Part shown: in pieces, positions 29,398 through 39,208 of the stretch
Layout of the letters: every line of letters begins with the position of its first letter
Position numbering within the stretch: the first letter of the stretch is position 1
Assembly (NCBI RefSeq): GCF_003052165.1
Contig: NZ_CP024869.1
Coordinates: forward strand, 2,328,001-2,392,000
DNA length: 64,000 bases
From: Dietzia sp. JS16-p6b
Lineage (GTDB): Bacteria; Actinomycetota; Actinomycetes; Mycobacteriales; Mycobacteriaceae
Direction of reading: 5' to 3'
Translations under genes and position numbers: made by a program
Notes under the pieces: model-generated
The model's input: only the letters and a program-made list of their open reading frames with translations
Database searches by the model: none
What the model was told of the DNA's origin: nothing

Positions 29398-30983
29398 TGC
29401 CCTGCCCCCTGACTGCCGATTTCGTAGTGGGAGGCGTCGCGGACGTAGACCTCGGGTCCGGGTTCTCGGGTCTCGGTGTGTTTGCGGGTTGAGGCTGCGG
29501 GCCTGATGGTCCTGGGCGCCTTGGCATCGGAGTCGATCGCGGCCATCAGTCGCTTGAGGGTGGTGTAGGTGGGATAGCCGCCGCGGGCCAGGAGTTCTCC
29601 GCAGGCGGCCTCGAGGCGCTGTCGGTTCTTCTTGCCGAGTCCGCCCAGGATGTTCTGGCAGTCCAGATACCCCTGGGCCTCGATCTGGTGGCGGTCCAGG
29701 ATCTGCTCGATCACCTCCTGGGTGGCCGGACCGAAGCTGCGGGCGCGATCGCTGAACCAGGTCCTGGACCATAGGCCGTCGATGTCGCGGTGCTTGTCTG
29801 GCACGTGCTCGGCGAGCGTGGAGTACTGGCCCTTGCGGCCGCTCAGCCGCGGGTGCTCGCAGACGACTTCGTTGCCGTTGAACACCGTGACTCGGCTCGA
29901 GGTCAGCCGAACCCGCAGCAGCTGCCCGGCCAGCGAGTACGGCACTGAGTAATGCTGGTAGTCGGCGGTGATGTGGTAGTTGCGGGCGGCCTTGAGCTGC
30001 TTCCAGGCCACCTCCTCGAACCGGGCATCCGGCAGGGCTGTGAGCAGGTGCTGCTCCTCGGTTTCGAAGCGCTCCCACCGGGTGGAATCGTCGGCTCGCC
30101 TCAGGTCGCGGTTGACCTCGCGCACCCGCTCGTCGATCGCCTCGTTGAGCTCGGACACCGAGAACCACGTCTCGCCCTCGAGATAGCCGATGACGCGTAG
30201 GTTCACCACGTTCACCGCGGACTCTGCGGCAGCCTTATCCCTTGGTTTCTTGGCTCTAGCTGGGACGATGGCGCACTGGTAATGGTCGGCCAGCTGCTGG
30301 TAGCGGGCGTTGACGACCCGCTCTGCATCGCCCTTGTGTCGTTGGTGCGTCGAGGTGGTCGGATTGTCGGGAACCACCAGCTGGGGCACGCCCCCGAAGA
30401 AGGCGAATGCTTGGACGTGGGCGTCCAGCCAGGCCTCGGACTTCATGTCCGGATACGCCCGGCAGAACACCGCGCCCGAGTACGGCAGGACCGCCACGAA
30501 CAAGTAGGCCTTGACCACTACGCCGTCGGCCCGGTCCACCACGTCGAGGGTGTCCCCGGCCCAGTCCACGTGCATCGCCCGGCCCGGCTCGTGGCGCAGG
30601 ACCGCGACCAGGTCATTCGTTCGCGCCCACTCGGAGAACAGGGCGCAGTACTGCGCGTATCCGTACTTTTTCTTCCCCGTGCCGGCGGCATCGGCGTACC
30701 GACGCCACCCTTGCAGCAAGGTGAAGTGGCGACGGTGCTTGAGCGCTTGGAGTACAGATTCGAATTCCGGCCGCTCGTACTCATCCGAGACCCGCCGTCG
30801 CCCGTCGGGGAACCATCCGGCGACCTCCGCATCCGAGACGCCCTCCACTGAGGTGATGCCGTTCATTCCGATCACCTGCTTGGCCCGCGCGACGTCACGG
30901 TGCGAGCAGCCCGCCGTCTCCACGACCTCCCGGTAGCTGCGGCCCTGGAGCAACAGCGCCATAATCCTTCGGTAATCCGCCAC
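29394..30983 (-). CDS. istA: IS21 transposase IstA (element 1)
   Basis: A 529-residue DDE transposase. It has an N-terminal helix-turn-helix (YREVVETAGCSHRDVARAKQ), the catalytic residues in AMHVDWAGDTL (Asp), LVVPDNPTTS (Asp) and DKAAAESAVNVV (Glu), and a C-terminal beta-barrel region (HYSVPYSLAGQLLRVR). It differs strongly from the IstA proteins at 32442 and 42049, so three unrelated arrivals of IS21-type elements are present in this island. Confidence 0.93.
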   Translation of the reverse strand: MADYRRIMALLLQGRSYREVVETAGCSHRDVARAKQVIGMNGITSVEGVSDAEVAGWFPDGRRRVSDEYERPEFESVLQALKHRRHFTLLQGWRRYADAAGTGKKKYGYAQYCALFSEWARTNDLVAVLRHEPGRAMHVDWAGDTLDVVDRADGVVVKAYLFVAVLPYSGAVFCRAYPDMKSEAWLDAHVQAFAFFGGVPQLVVPDNPTTSTHQRHKGDAERVVNARYQQLADHYQCAIVPARAKKPRDKAAAESAVNVVNLRVIGYLEGETWFSVSELNEAIDERVREVNRDLRRADDSTRWERFETEEQHLLTALPDARFEEVAWKQLKAARNYHITADYQHYSVPYSLAGQLLRVRLTSSRVTVFNGNEVVCEHPRLSGRKGQYSTLAEHVPDKHRDIDGLWSRTWFSDRARSFGPATQEVIEQILDRHQIEAQGYLDCQNILGGLGKKNRQRLEAACGELLARGGYPTYTTLKRLMAAIDSDAKAPRTIRPAASTRKHTETREPGPEVYVRDASHYEIGSQGAGQ

Positions 30984-32441
30984 GGATCCCGCCTCTCATG
31001 CCACGAACGACGACACCCCTTGTGCCGTCGCCCTCAGCCGAGCACACACCAACCCGCCGCTACCGGGTATCCAGAATCTTGCTACCGGGTCGATGGATCT
31101 GCGCAACCATCAGGCCCTACGCGCCAGCCGATGCCGACGCGGCCGGAAAGATCGACTGGAACGTCTCGGTCGACGCCACCATCTGCCGCGCTCATCAGCA
31201 CGGCACAAATACAACGCGCCCTGAGCAGGACACAGGGGGCAGGGTCGAATCACAAGAACCGGCCCTTCCGGGACTGTGAACCAGCAGGTCACGGCATCGG
31301 TCGCTCGCGAGGAGGGCTGACCACCAAGATTCACAGTGCTGTCGATGGCCGCGGCCGACCGCTGGCGAACGTGATCACCGGTGGGCAACGAAACGACGGC
31401 GCGATGCTGGCCGAAGTCCTGGCCGACATCCACGTCCCACGCCACGGCAAGGGCCGACCCCGCACCCGCCCCGACGCGGTGATCGCAGACAAGGCCTACT
31501 CGTCCGGCACGATCCGCCGCCAGCTCCGCAGTCGCGGTATCGCCGCTGTCATCCCGGAGAAAAGCGACACCATCGCCGCTCGCGAACGCCGCGGCAGCCG
31601 CGGTGGCCGACCCCCGAAACTCGACACTGGCCTCTACAAAGACCGAAACGTCGTTGAACGTTCCTTCGCTCTGGCCAAGCAATGGCGAGCGCTGGCCACC
31701 CGCTACGACAAACTCGCGATCACCTACCGCGCCGCCGTCACCCTCTGTGCAATTCTCACCTGGCTACGCCGATTGGGAGACACGCCCTAGTTGATCGCCC
31801 TCTCGATATGGCGATCAGCGCTTTCACTCCTGGCTCCAAGATAGTGCGGGACGGCGAGGTGAGGACCGTCATCGGATTTGCCGCCTACAGCATGGCATCA
31901 GGAAAAGTGGCGCCGGCCGACCCACTCGGGCGGCCACGGCTCGTAACCCGCTGCGAAGAGTGCGGTGCCACCAATCTCGATGAGGAGCTTGCCAGTTGCG
32001 CGATCTGCGGTGAGGCCACGACAACCGTCACCATGTATGAGCCTTTGGGATGGCGGACGGACTACGCCTCCGCCACGGATTTCGATGATGACTTCGACAT
32101 CTCAGAGTCGGTAGCCCCTCCCGCCGTCGGTGTGGCCGAGAACCCAACTGTCTCCTTCTCATCCGGAGCCGTTGGCGTGGACGCCTACTCCCAGGCCAAG
32201 CTGGTGACCCTCAATGACAACTCGGGCCGACTGTTCGACCTGCGTCGTCGCATGGACAAGTCCGTCGTGGTCGCGAATACAGATCTGTACGACGACGTGT
32301 TAGGGACGCCTTTCGGAAAGCAGGGTTCTGACGATCGGGTAGCGCGAGGATGAGCATCAGGTAGCGGTGGGAGGCGTCGTGTGCTCGTGTCGGTTCGACG
32401 CGTGGCAACCAGGCTGCGCGTGATTCCGAACAGGAGGCACG

Positions 32442-34100
32442 GTGACTGACTACCGATTGGTGATGTCGCTACTGCTGCAGAACAGGTCCTACCGGGACAT
32501 CGAGGCGATCGCGGGCTGCTCGCACCGCACGATCGCCAAGGCGAAGAAGGTCTGCCGCGACCACGGGTTGACCGCCGCCGGCCAAGTCGAGGCGCTCAGC
32601 AGCGAGGAGATCGACGCCTTGTTCACCGACGGGCGCAAGACACCGTCGGAAGAGTTCGTCGCCTTCGACGTGGCCGCGACCGTGAAGAAGCGCACGGGCA
32701 AGAACAAGCTGCCGCTGCGGGTGCTGTGGGCCAACTACCTCGACACCGACGGATCGCCGGGGCAACGGCACTACAGTTATCAGCGGTTCTGCCAGATCGT
32801 CGGCGAATACGTCGAGGTCAACGAGCTGACGATGCGGATCACCCACGTTCCCGGGCACACGATGCAGGTCGACTGGGCGGGCACGAAGATGGCGATCTTC
32901 GACCCCGTCACCGGCACCAGGACCACGGTGTCGGTGTTCGTGGCCTCGCTGCCGTACTCGGGGATGGTCTTCGCCTGCGGCTGCCTGGACGAGAAGATGC
33001 CGAATTGGCTCGACGCGCATTTGCAGGCGTTCGAGTACTTCGGCGGCGCGGCGCAGGTGATCGTCCCGGACAACGCGTCAACGGCGTCGAATCAGATCAC
33101 TCGTGGCGATCGGGCCCGGGAGGTCAACCGCGAGTATCGGGACTTTCTCGAGTACCACCACACCGCCGCGGTGCCGACGAGATCGGCGGCACCCCGCGAC
33201 AAGGGCAACGTCGAAGCCGGAGTGAAGGTGGCGACGAACTGGGTGATCGGCCGGCTTGCCGATCGGCGCTTCGCCAGCCTGGACGACCTGAACGAGGCGA
33301 TCGCCGCCGAGGTCGAGTCGATCAACGACCGGACCCCGTTTCGCGGCCAGAAGACCAGCCGCCGGGAGCTGTTCACCGAGCACGAGAAGTCGGAGCTGAT
33401 CGCTTTGCCCGAGGCGCGGTGGCAGCCGGTCATCTGGAAGAAATCCAAGGTCAATCGGGATTACCACGTGGAGATCGCCACGGTGAAGTACTCGGTGCCC
33501 TACCCCTTCGCCGGCCAGCACGTCGATGTGAAGATCACCGGGCAGAGGTTGACGGTCATGGCGGGCGGGGAGGTCATCGCCTCCCACGCGGTCTCCGGTA
33601 AGCGCCACTCGTTCGTCACCGACCCTGACCACGTGCCCGCCCAGCATCTGCAGTCCTCGGACCTGTGGTCGAGGGCGTACTTCGTGCGCCAGGCCCACAA
33701 GATCGGACCGAACACCGTCGCCGCGATCAGTGAGGTCCTGGATCGCCAGCGGATCGAGGCGCAGGGCTACCGCTCGTGCCAGAACATCCTCGCCCTGGCC
33801 CGCGGCGACAACAAGATGCTGCTCGAGCGTGCCTGCGGCCAACTCGTCTCCGAGACTGCCCGCCGGGCGATCAGCTACACCGCCGTCAAGCAGCAGCTGG
33901 CAGCCCTGAGGGCCCAGGCCGCAGCCCGACCCACCACGACCGCGGCACCGCCGGCCACGACGACCCGGTTGGCACCGCCGCCAGGTCAGCGAGATACCAC
34001 CGGGGCGCATCTGGCCGGACCCGAACAGTTCAGCCTCACCGCCCTCACAGGACGCCCGAGCACGAGCATCGGAACCTCGGGGCAGGAGGAGTCCCAGTGA
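32442..34100 (+). CDS. istA: IS21 transposase IstA (element 2)
   Basis: A 552-residue protein with helix-turn-helix YRDIEAIAGCSHRTIAKAKK, catalytic Asp in MQVDWAGTKM, Asp in VIVPDNASTAS and Glu in DKGNVEAGVKVA. The C-terminal 60 residues are Ala/Pro/Thr-rich. It starts at GTG at 32442, 144 bases inside the left end. The stop overlaps the istB start by 4 bases. Confidence 0.93.
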   Translation: MTDYRLVMSLLLQNRSYRDIEAIAGCSHRTIAKAKKVCRDHGLTAAGQVEALSSEEIDALFTDGRKTPSEEFVAFDVAATVKKRTGKNKLPLRVLWANYLDTDGSPGQRHYSYQRFCQIVGEYVEVNELTMRITHVPGHTMQVDWAGTKMAIFDPVTGTRTTVSVFVASLPYSGMVFACGCLDEKMPNWLDAHLQAFEYFGGAAQVIVPDNASTASNQITRGDRAREVNREYRDFLEYHHTAAVPTRSAAPRDKGNVEAGVKVATNWVIGRLADRRFASLDDLNEAIAAEVESINDRTPFRGQKTSRRELFTEHEKSELIALPEARWQPVIWKKSKVNRDYHVEIATVKYSVPYPFAGQHVDVKITGQRLTVMAGGEVIASHAVSGKRHSFVTDPDHVPAQHLQSSDLWSRAYFVRQAHKIGPNTVAAISEVLDRQRIEAQGYRSCQNILALARGDNKMLLERACGQLVSETARRAISYTAVKQQLAALRAQAAARPTTTAAPPATTTRLAPPPGQRDTTGAHLAGPEQFSLTALTGRPSTSIGTSGQEESQ

Positions 34101-34855
34101 CTGATCGCCATCTCACCGACGCCGACATGCCGTTGTTCACGCAGCTGCGGATGACCGCGTTCGGACAGACCGTCATCGATCTGGCCAACGATCCCGCCTG
34201 CGACGAGTGGACCTTCTCCGAGAAGATCTTCCACGCCCTGGACAAAGAGATCACGGCCAGGCAGGAACGCCGGACCCAGAAACTACTCAAGGCCTCCAGA
34301 TCGCCAAACCCTGACGCCTGCGTAGAAGAGATCCGCTACCTGCCTGACCGCAACGTCAACCGCGAGCTAATCGCACGTCTTTCCAGCTGTCAATGGATCG
34401 ACGCCACTCGTAATCTCGTCGTGCTCGGCCAGTCCAGCGTGGGCAAGACCTACCTCGCCCAGGCGTTGCTCAACGCGGCGTGCCGAAAGTACTACACCGC
34501 GAGGTTCTTCCGGCTCGACGACCTGGCCAACCGGCTCGCCGTACTGGAGCCGACCTCGCAGCGCCGGCTGGACTTCCTAACCGACCTGCACAACTGCGAC
34601 CTGCTCGTGCTGGACGACTTCCTGACCACCCCGGTGGCGCCGCACACCGCGGCGGAGCTGCTTAACATCCTGGCCGCCCGCGAAGGCCGCGGGTCGACTC
34701 TGGTGACCTCCCAGTTCGACCCGCCCGATTGGTACAAGTCGCTCCAAGACGCGGTCATCGCCGAGTCGATCCTTAACCGGATCGTCGCCGGCGCCGAGAT
34801 CATCGCCCTCGACGGACCCAACATGCGACGACACCTCGCCGCAGCAACGCCGTAA
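34097..34855 (+). CDS. istB: IS21 transposition helper ATPase IstB (element 2)
   Basis: A 252-residue AAA+ protein. Walker A is VLGQSSVGKTYLAQ, a slightly unusual form with Ser-Ser-Val, and Walker B is LLVLDDFLT. LVTSQFDPPDWYKSLQD is the family sensor region. The GTG overlaps the istA stop (GTGA). The open frame continues upstream but only as an overlap of istA. Confidence 0.92.
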   Translation: MTDRHLTDADMPLFTQLRMTAFGQTVIDLANDPACDEWTFSEKIFHALDKEITARQERRTQKLLKASRSPNPDACVEEIRYLPDRNVNRELIARLSSCQWIDATRNLVVLGQSSVGKTYLAQALLNAACRKYYTARFFRLDDLANRLAVLEPTSQRRLDFLTDLHNCDLLVLDDFLTTPVAPHTAAELLNILAAREGRGSTLVTSQFDPPDWYKSLQDAVIAESILNRIVAGAEIIALDGPNMRRHLAAATP

Positions 34856-35869
34856 CGGTCCGGCGGTCGGACGGGCCGCTATCCGATGCCCGTCCGACCG
34901 CTACCCGATCATCAGAACCGCGCTTTCCGAAAGGCGTCCCAAACAACGACGTCGACGAGTCGAACCTCATCGGCGAACGCATCGCTCATGCTGCGATCGG
35001 TGCCATCAGAACTACGGACATCGTCACGATCTCATTCACCACGCCAAAGACCGTCGGGCGTCAGCTCCCGGCTGATGGCCGACGGATGCCGTCGGCGCAG
35101 TCGGCCTTCTTGTCCTTTGGTGAAGCAATTCGGCGGGCCTGCCATATCGAGCTGGATATCGATCCCGATGAGATCATTGCCGGTCTGCAGCCGGCCACAA
35201 TCAACGGGACCCCCTCCTTTAGGATCTTCCTCGCGGACCGTCTTGAGAACGGCGCCGGATACGCCACAGAGATCGCCCAGCCTCAGCGCCTGAGTAACCT
35301 CCTCCACACTGCTCGGAATGACCTCGAGGACGCCTGGACTTCCGCGGCTCATTCTGACTGCGACAGTTCATGCCCTGACTGCCTACGCTCTTATAACAAC
35401 CGGTTGCTGCACGGCAGCCTGGACTGGCGGCTCGCGCTGGACATGTTCGATCTTGCTGTTGGGAGAGACCTCGATCTTCAGCGGTGGCTAGCGCACAGCG
35501 CCTCAGCTGCCGCGAACATTGCGACTGCCGGGCAAGGAGCCTATGAAGTCGTCGACCTGGCAGGGTTGAAAGCACTCCACAATGGGTTCGAGGGCAGGAT
35601 CTCCATCCTCGGACATCCCTTGTGGCGACGCGATTCCGACGGATGGAACCCTCTGCAGAAGGAGGCCTACTATGCAGCAATGCGAATGTACCCGCGCAGC
35701 CATGCCGAATTCTCGGACGTTCGCGAGGCACTGCAACGACCGTTCGGCACCATCAGTCAGCTGATCTCTGCTGACGCTCTCGGGCGAGTGCTGGCTGACC
35801 AGTAGACACCACTGACTCCTGCTGGGCGGCGTCGATGAGGGCCGGCGCCGTCCACCCGAGGAGATACCA

Positions 35870-36801
35870 GCCCTCGGCTCTTGCACTCCCTGACTCCCGC
35901 GCGCAGCTCGTAGTTTTCCTCGAACAGCGGACGATCCGTGGGCAGCGCCACGTCGATGCTGGTCTCCTCCAGCTCCAGCCCGAGGTCCGGCAGCTCGCCC
36001 TCGCGGACCTGCAGCGCCGAGGTCTCGATCTGGCGCACCAGGTCCAGCACCCGGCGGTTCTCCAGCCATACCTGGTCGTCGGTGAAGCGGCGCAGCTGCT
36101 CGGAGATGTTGCGGACCGTCTGCTGCGTGCGCTCCGCGGCCTCCGCCCAGCCGTGGTGCACGGTGCGCAGGCGCCGGTCCGCGCCGAGCTCGTCGATGCC
36201 GGTGAGGCGCTCGAGCAGCATGGACAGCTCCTCCTGGCCCGAGGTGGACAACAGCGGATCGTAGAACGCCTGGAAGCTGCGCCCCTGGTCGGAGGAGTCG
36301 ATCATGCTGCGGCCGTGGACCAGCCTGCTTGCGGCGTTCGAGCTGGTCCAGGCGCTTGGCGGGGTCGGACTCGGTGCCCTGGGCGATCTGGCGCAGCAGG
36401 TCCACCGCGGTCTGCAGACGCGACTCGGTGCCCGCGAAGGAGGTCTCGGACAGCCCCTGCACCCAGGCGTAGGCCTTCTCCAGGGCCGGGGTGGCGTCGT
36501 AGTGGATCTCGTCGGCGCCCAGCGGGTAGAAGCGGCGCAGGAAGCCCGCCTCCGGGCCGGCCCAGTCCGCCAGGTACTCGGCGGCCGTGCGCAGGAACCG
36601 CGGGTTCTCCGGATCCTGGGCGTTGGGGGCGTAGAGCTGGTCGTCCAGCGCCGCCACCAGCTCGCCCTCGGAGCTGGCGCCCCGGCCCTCCTCCACGAAG
36701 AACCGGCCCAGGACCGTGAGCAGCAGCGGCGCGTGCGTGGCGCGCAGCATCCGCCAGGCGGGATGCCGCTCGCGCAGCGCCTCGATCTGCGCGAACTCCA
36801 C
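35870..36801 (-). pseudogene. jetA: remnant of Wadjet jetA (DUF3375)
   Basis: Two frames together give a broken DUF3375 protein. From the GTG at 36801 (GAGGAG upstream) about 161 residues read normally: EALRERHPAWRMLRATHAPL, then DDQLYAPNAQ, FLRRFYPLGADEIHYDATP and LETDP-like GTESDPAKRLDQLERR. The frame then shifts near 36319 and resumes as SSDQGRSFQAFYDPLLS and QVREGELPDLGLELEETSID before degenerating near 35880. Roughly 70 residues expected between the parts, judged from memory of the family, are missing, so there is an internal deletion plus a frameshift and a lost C-terminus. JetA is the kleisin-like subunit of the Wadjet anti-plasmid complex. No jetB, jetC or jetD is present. Base composition resembles the chromosome more than druE does. 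The end coordinate is approximate. Confidence 0.78.
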
Positions 36802-37406
36802 GTGGGGCTCCTCGGGGTGGGCGGACTGTCGGTCGCGGCGGGTCGTGCGCCGAGGGGACAGTCTAGGAGCGGGGGTCGAGGGGCCGGCGGCGGGGCAATG
36901 GCGGGGGGCGAACCAGCTCGGTCGATCGGCACGGCCCGAGCAGCTCGGCGGCACTGGCGACCCCGCCGACGCCCACAGGCACAGCGACTTGGATACGGAG
37001 ACAGTCTGCAGCTGCCGGCCCACCACCATCCCGTACCGAGCAGCGGGTTAGTCGCGCGGACTGTGGCTTTCGTCCAAGTGCGGAACCTGCTGAATGCTGA
37101 TAGAAGTAGTCCGACCGCCGCAGTTTTTGCAAACACTTTGGTAGTCCCCCACGGCGAGCGTCGATGAATTCGTTGATACGGGCATTCATCTTGCTCCAAC
37201 GAGAGAGCCGCCATGGCCACCGGGGGATCGAACGCGCGGTGGCCTGGTTCCGCGGCCGCGAGGTCACGGTGCCGTTGGCTTGTAGCCAATACGGGAGGGT
37301 GCGGTCATGCGCAACTGCCACGCTTATGAAGCGCCGATGCTTCAGTTTCGGGGAGTAACGCTCCGCCCCACTCTAGGCAGGGCTGGGCGCGGCCATGCAC
37401 TTCTAG
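36802..37406. other. 600-base stretch without a supported gene
   Basis: No intact gene is visible. A short plus frame at 37164-37358 contains RGIERAVAWFRGREVTVPLA, faintly like the start of PD-(D/E)XK resolvase-type proteins, but it is short and lacks any catalytic motif, so it may be a remnant or chance. The stretch ends at the IS1380 target duplication CTAG (37403-37406). Confidence 0.5.
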
Positions 37407-39058
37407 TCCCGGTGATTCACGGGGTCTGACCGCTGGGAAAAAGTAGACCGAAGTGATTCCTGAACAGGGAAAACTGGGACTTGTCTAAGGTTCCATGTTC
37501 TCATGCAGAAAGCACTCGGTAGGTGAAGCGTACTTCGTGGTCGTCCGGTCTATCCTTCTCCGCTGATGGTGTCGGGGTGATTTCTCACGCCGGGGCCATC
37601 GCGCCTCGCCTTCTGCTGATCGTGTCGGGCTCACCGCCGAGCTGTCCGAAGCCATGGCTCGCCGCCGGTTCATCCCGGTCCATGAACGCGGCAGGGTGCT
37701 CATCGACGTTGCGGTGATGCCCGCTGACGGTGGCGAGTCCATTTCCGATATCGGCGTCCTTCGCCGCCAGACGGAGGCCTCGGGCCCGGTGGCCTCTGCG
37801 CCAACGGTGTGGCGCACGCTCGATGAGGTCACCGCTGGCAAGCGCAAGATTCAGGTGGCACGTGCCCGTACCCGGCGGCACGTGTGGTCCCAGCCGCCCG
37901 GCGGGGTACCAGCGGCGGCATGTGCGGGTCGGGACTTGGCACCGACGATCGTGCTCGATGTGGACGCCACGATCGTGGTCACCCACAGCGAAAGGAGAAC
38001 GCCGCGCCGACGTACAAGCACACGTTCGGCTACCACCCGATCGGCTTGTGGTGCGACAACACAGAAGAGTTCCTCGCCGCGAGCCTGCACCCGGGCAACG
38101 CCGGGTCCAACACCGCAGCCGACCACATCGACGTCCTGGCCCAGGCGATCGCGCAGATCCCCGCTGCTCATCGGCGTGATCTGCTGATCCGCTCCGAAGG
38201 CGCTGGCGCCTTCCACGCCCTGCTGGACTGAATCACCGAGCAGAACCGCATCCGCGGTCGACGAGTGGGGTACTCGGTCGGCTTCCAGGTCACCGGCCCG
38301 TTGCGTCGAGCTATCGCGACCGCCCCGGAGGCCGCGTGGGGGACCGGCGTTGAACCCGTCCGGCTATATCCGCGATGGGGCCGAGGTGCGGAGCTGACCG
38401 GGTTCCTCGCCCCCGGACTGCTGAGAAAGTGGCCGGACGGGATGCGGGTCATCGTCCGCCGCGAACGGCCCCACCCGGGCGCCCAGCCATCGATGTTCGA
38501 GGAGATCGACGGGTGGCGCTACCAGGCGTTCGTCACCAACACCGCCCCCGGCCAGCTCCAATTCCTCGAAGCACTGCATTGGGCCCACGCCCGGGTCGAG
38601 GACCGCATCCGCCACGCCAGAGACACCGGCCTGGGCCGTCTGCCGTCACGGGACTTCGCTTTCAACCAGGCCTGGCTGGTGGCAGTGATGCTCCGCGCTG
38701 ACCTCGTGTCCTGGACACGGAGGCTCGCCTGCATCGATGACGCCGCGGTCTTGGCGTCATGCGAACCCAAAGCACTGCGCTACCGCGTCCTTCACGTGGG
38801 AGCCCGCCTGGTCCGCAGTGGCCGGAGGCGGCGCGTGAAAACCCCCGAGACGTGGCCCTGGGCCACCGTCATCGTTGCCGTCTTCAACACAATCGCCGCC
38901 ATCCCCAAACCTGCCTAACCTCACCTGCCCACCCACGACATCACCACAGGAGACCCGCCCACCGGAAGCGCAAGCCGGCAACTTCGCACGCCCTCACCCG
39001 AAATCGCGCCCGCCGTCACACAGCAACAGCGGCGCCTACTCCCCGTGAATTTGCGGGG
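37407..39058 (+). mobile_element. IS1380-family element, ends intact, transposase decayed
   Basis: A 1652-bp element with 18-bp inverted ends (14 of 18 matching; both contain ATTCACGGGG in inverted orientation) and a 4-bp target duplication CTAG at 37403-37406 and 39059-39062, as typical of IS1380. The transposase gene is broken, so this is the oldest visible IS in the island. Confidence 0.88.
37523..38918 (+). pseudogene. IS1380-family transposase, two frameshifts and an in-frame stop
   Basis: The protein is recognisable in pieces: an N-terminal part (FSADGVGVISHAGAIAPRLL), then in a second frame DIGVLRRQTE and IVLDVDATIVVTHSE, then in a third frame YKHTFGYHPIGLWCDNTEE and LHPGNAGSNTAADHI, an in-frame TGA at 38229-38231, and the rest to 38918 (DGWRYQAFVTN, RVEDRIRHARDTGLGRLPSR). 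The HTFGYHPxxxWCDN and GNAGSNTAADH motifs are typical of IS1380. It cannot make an active enzyme. Confidence 0.88.
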
Positions 39059-39208
39059 CTAGCGACAACCTCCCCGACCCGCTCCCTCACCGTGGTCGCA
39101 CTGCAGACTCCGAGTCCAGAAGGACCGTCGAACCACTTAAGTCCGCGCCTGTCGGTGGGCCATGGCATGATGACTCAGAATCCAGCCAATTACGAAGGAG
39201 CACTAACG

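Larger units (their letters stand above)
28522..31126 (-). mobile_element. IS21-family element 1, nested in IS5
   Basis: A 2605-bp element with ends TGGCGCGTAGGGC on both sides in inverted orientation, extending to a shared GGTTGCGC further in. A 5-bp target duplication GCCGA occurs at 28517-28521 and 31127-31131. It carries istA and istB on the minus strand, overlapping by 4 bases. Both genes look intact. Confidence 0.93.
28203..31787 (+). mobile_element. IS5-family (IS427-like) element carrying a nested IS21
   Basis: Ends read GGGCGTGTCTCCCA on the left and its inverted form at 31773-31787. The flanks give TA (28201-28202 and 31788-31789) as duplication, or CTAG if one base is counted outside each repeat; the repeat itself makes this ambiguous. 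Without the nested IS21 and its duplication the element is about 975 bp. It lies in druE after codon 1304. The nested element means IS5 landed first and was then disabled. Confidence 0.9.
28250..31790 (+). pseudogene. IS5-family transposase, interrupted by IS21
   Basis: The N-terminal part (28250-28521) reads FRQFTDEQWERIEPLLP and GIPWRDLPREEFGAWQTVWK, typical of IS427-group OrfA. Removing the IS21 and one GCCGA duplication restores the frame across the join (ILADADAAGKIDWNVSVDAT). OrfA then ends at 31279 and OrfB continues in another frame with DCEPAGHGIGRSRGGLTTKIH, then ADKAYSS and ERSFALAKQWRALATRYDKL, the usual two-frame arrangement of this group. The OrfB stop TAG at 31788-31790 lies in the target DNA just outside the IS end. 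Confidence 0.85.
32298..34945 (+). mobile_element. IS21-family element 2, complete
   Basis: A 2648-bp element with long terminal repeats beginning TGTTAGGGACGCC on the left and TGTTTGGGACGCC on the right (inverted), nearly identical for about 40 bases. A 6-bp duplication ACGACG occurs at 32292-32297 and 34946-34951. It splits the second and third parts of the druE-like gene. It carries istA and istB in plus orientation, both intact. Confidence 0.94.
24291..35805 (+). pseudogene. druE: DruE-like giant helicase (DUF1998 type) of Druantia, split by two IS insertions
   Basis: Three exon-like pieces, 24291-28202, 31790-32297 and 34952-35805, join without any frame loss into 1757 codons once the IS5 and IS21 insertions and one copy of each target duplication are removed. 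Piece one has the SF2 helicase motifs: HQ at residues 101-102, Walker A GTGSGKT (125-131), DELH (330-333), and [12 protein letters not shown] near residue 1112. Zinc-ribbon Cys clusters are frequent ([49 protein letters not shown] in piece two). Piece three carries the DUF1998-type end CDSSCPDCLRSYNNRLLHG. The architecture fits DruE; DISARM or Dpd helicases are alternatives. The first piece still encodes the whole helicase core, ending in a short IS5-derived tail, but lacks the zinc end, so function is probably lost. Confidence 0.72.

Noticed and set aside
24291-35805. DISARM DrmA/DrmB or a Dpd helicase
   Set aside because: Helicase and DUF1998-type end are on one very long polypeptide with a single large unknown partner; no methylase, PLD or deazapurine gene is adjacent. 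Not fully excluded.
35870-36801. A functional Wadjet system
   Set aside because: Only jetA is present, and it is frameshifted, internally deleted and truncated; no jetB, jetC or jetD is seen.
37164-37358. Resolvase-like gene fragment
   Set aside because: Only a faint resemblance over about 25 residues with no catalytic residues; noted in the gap entry only.
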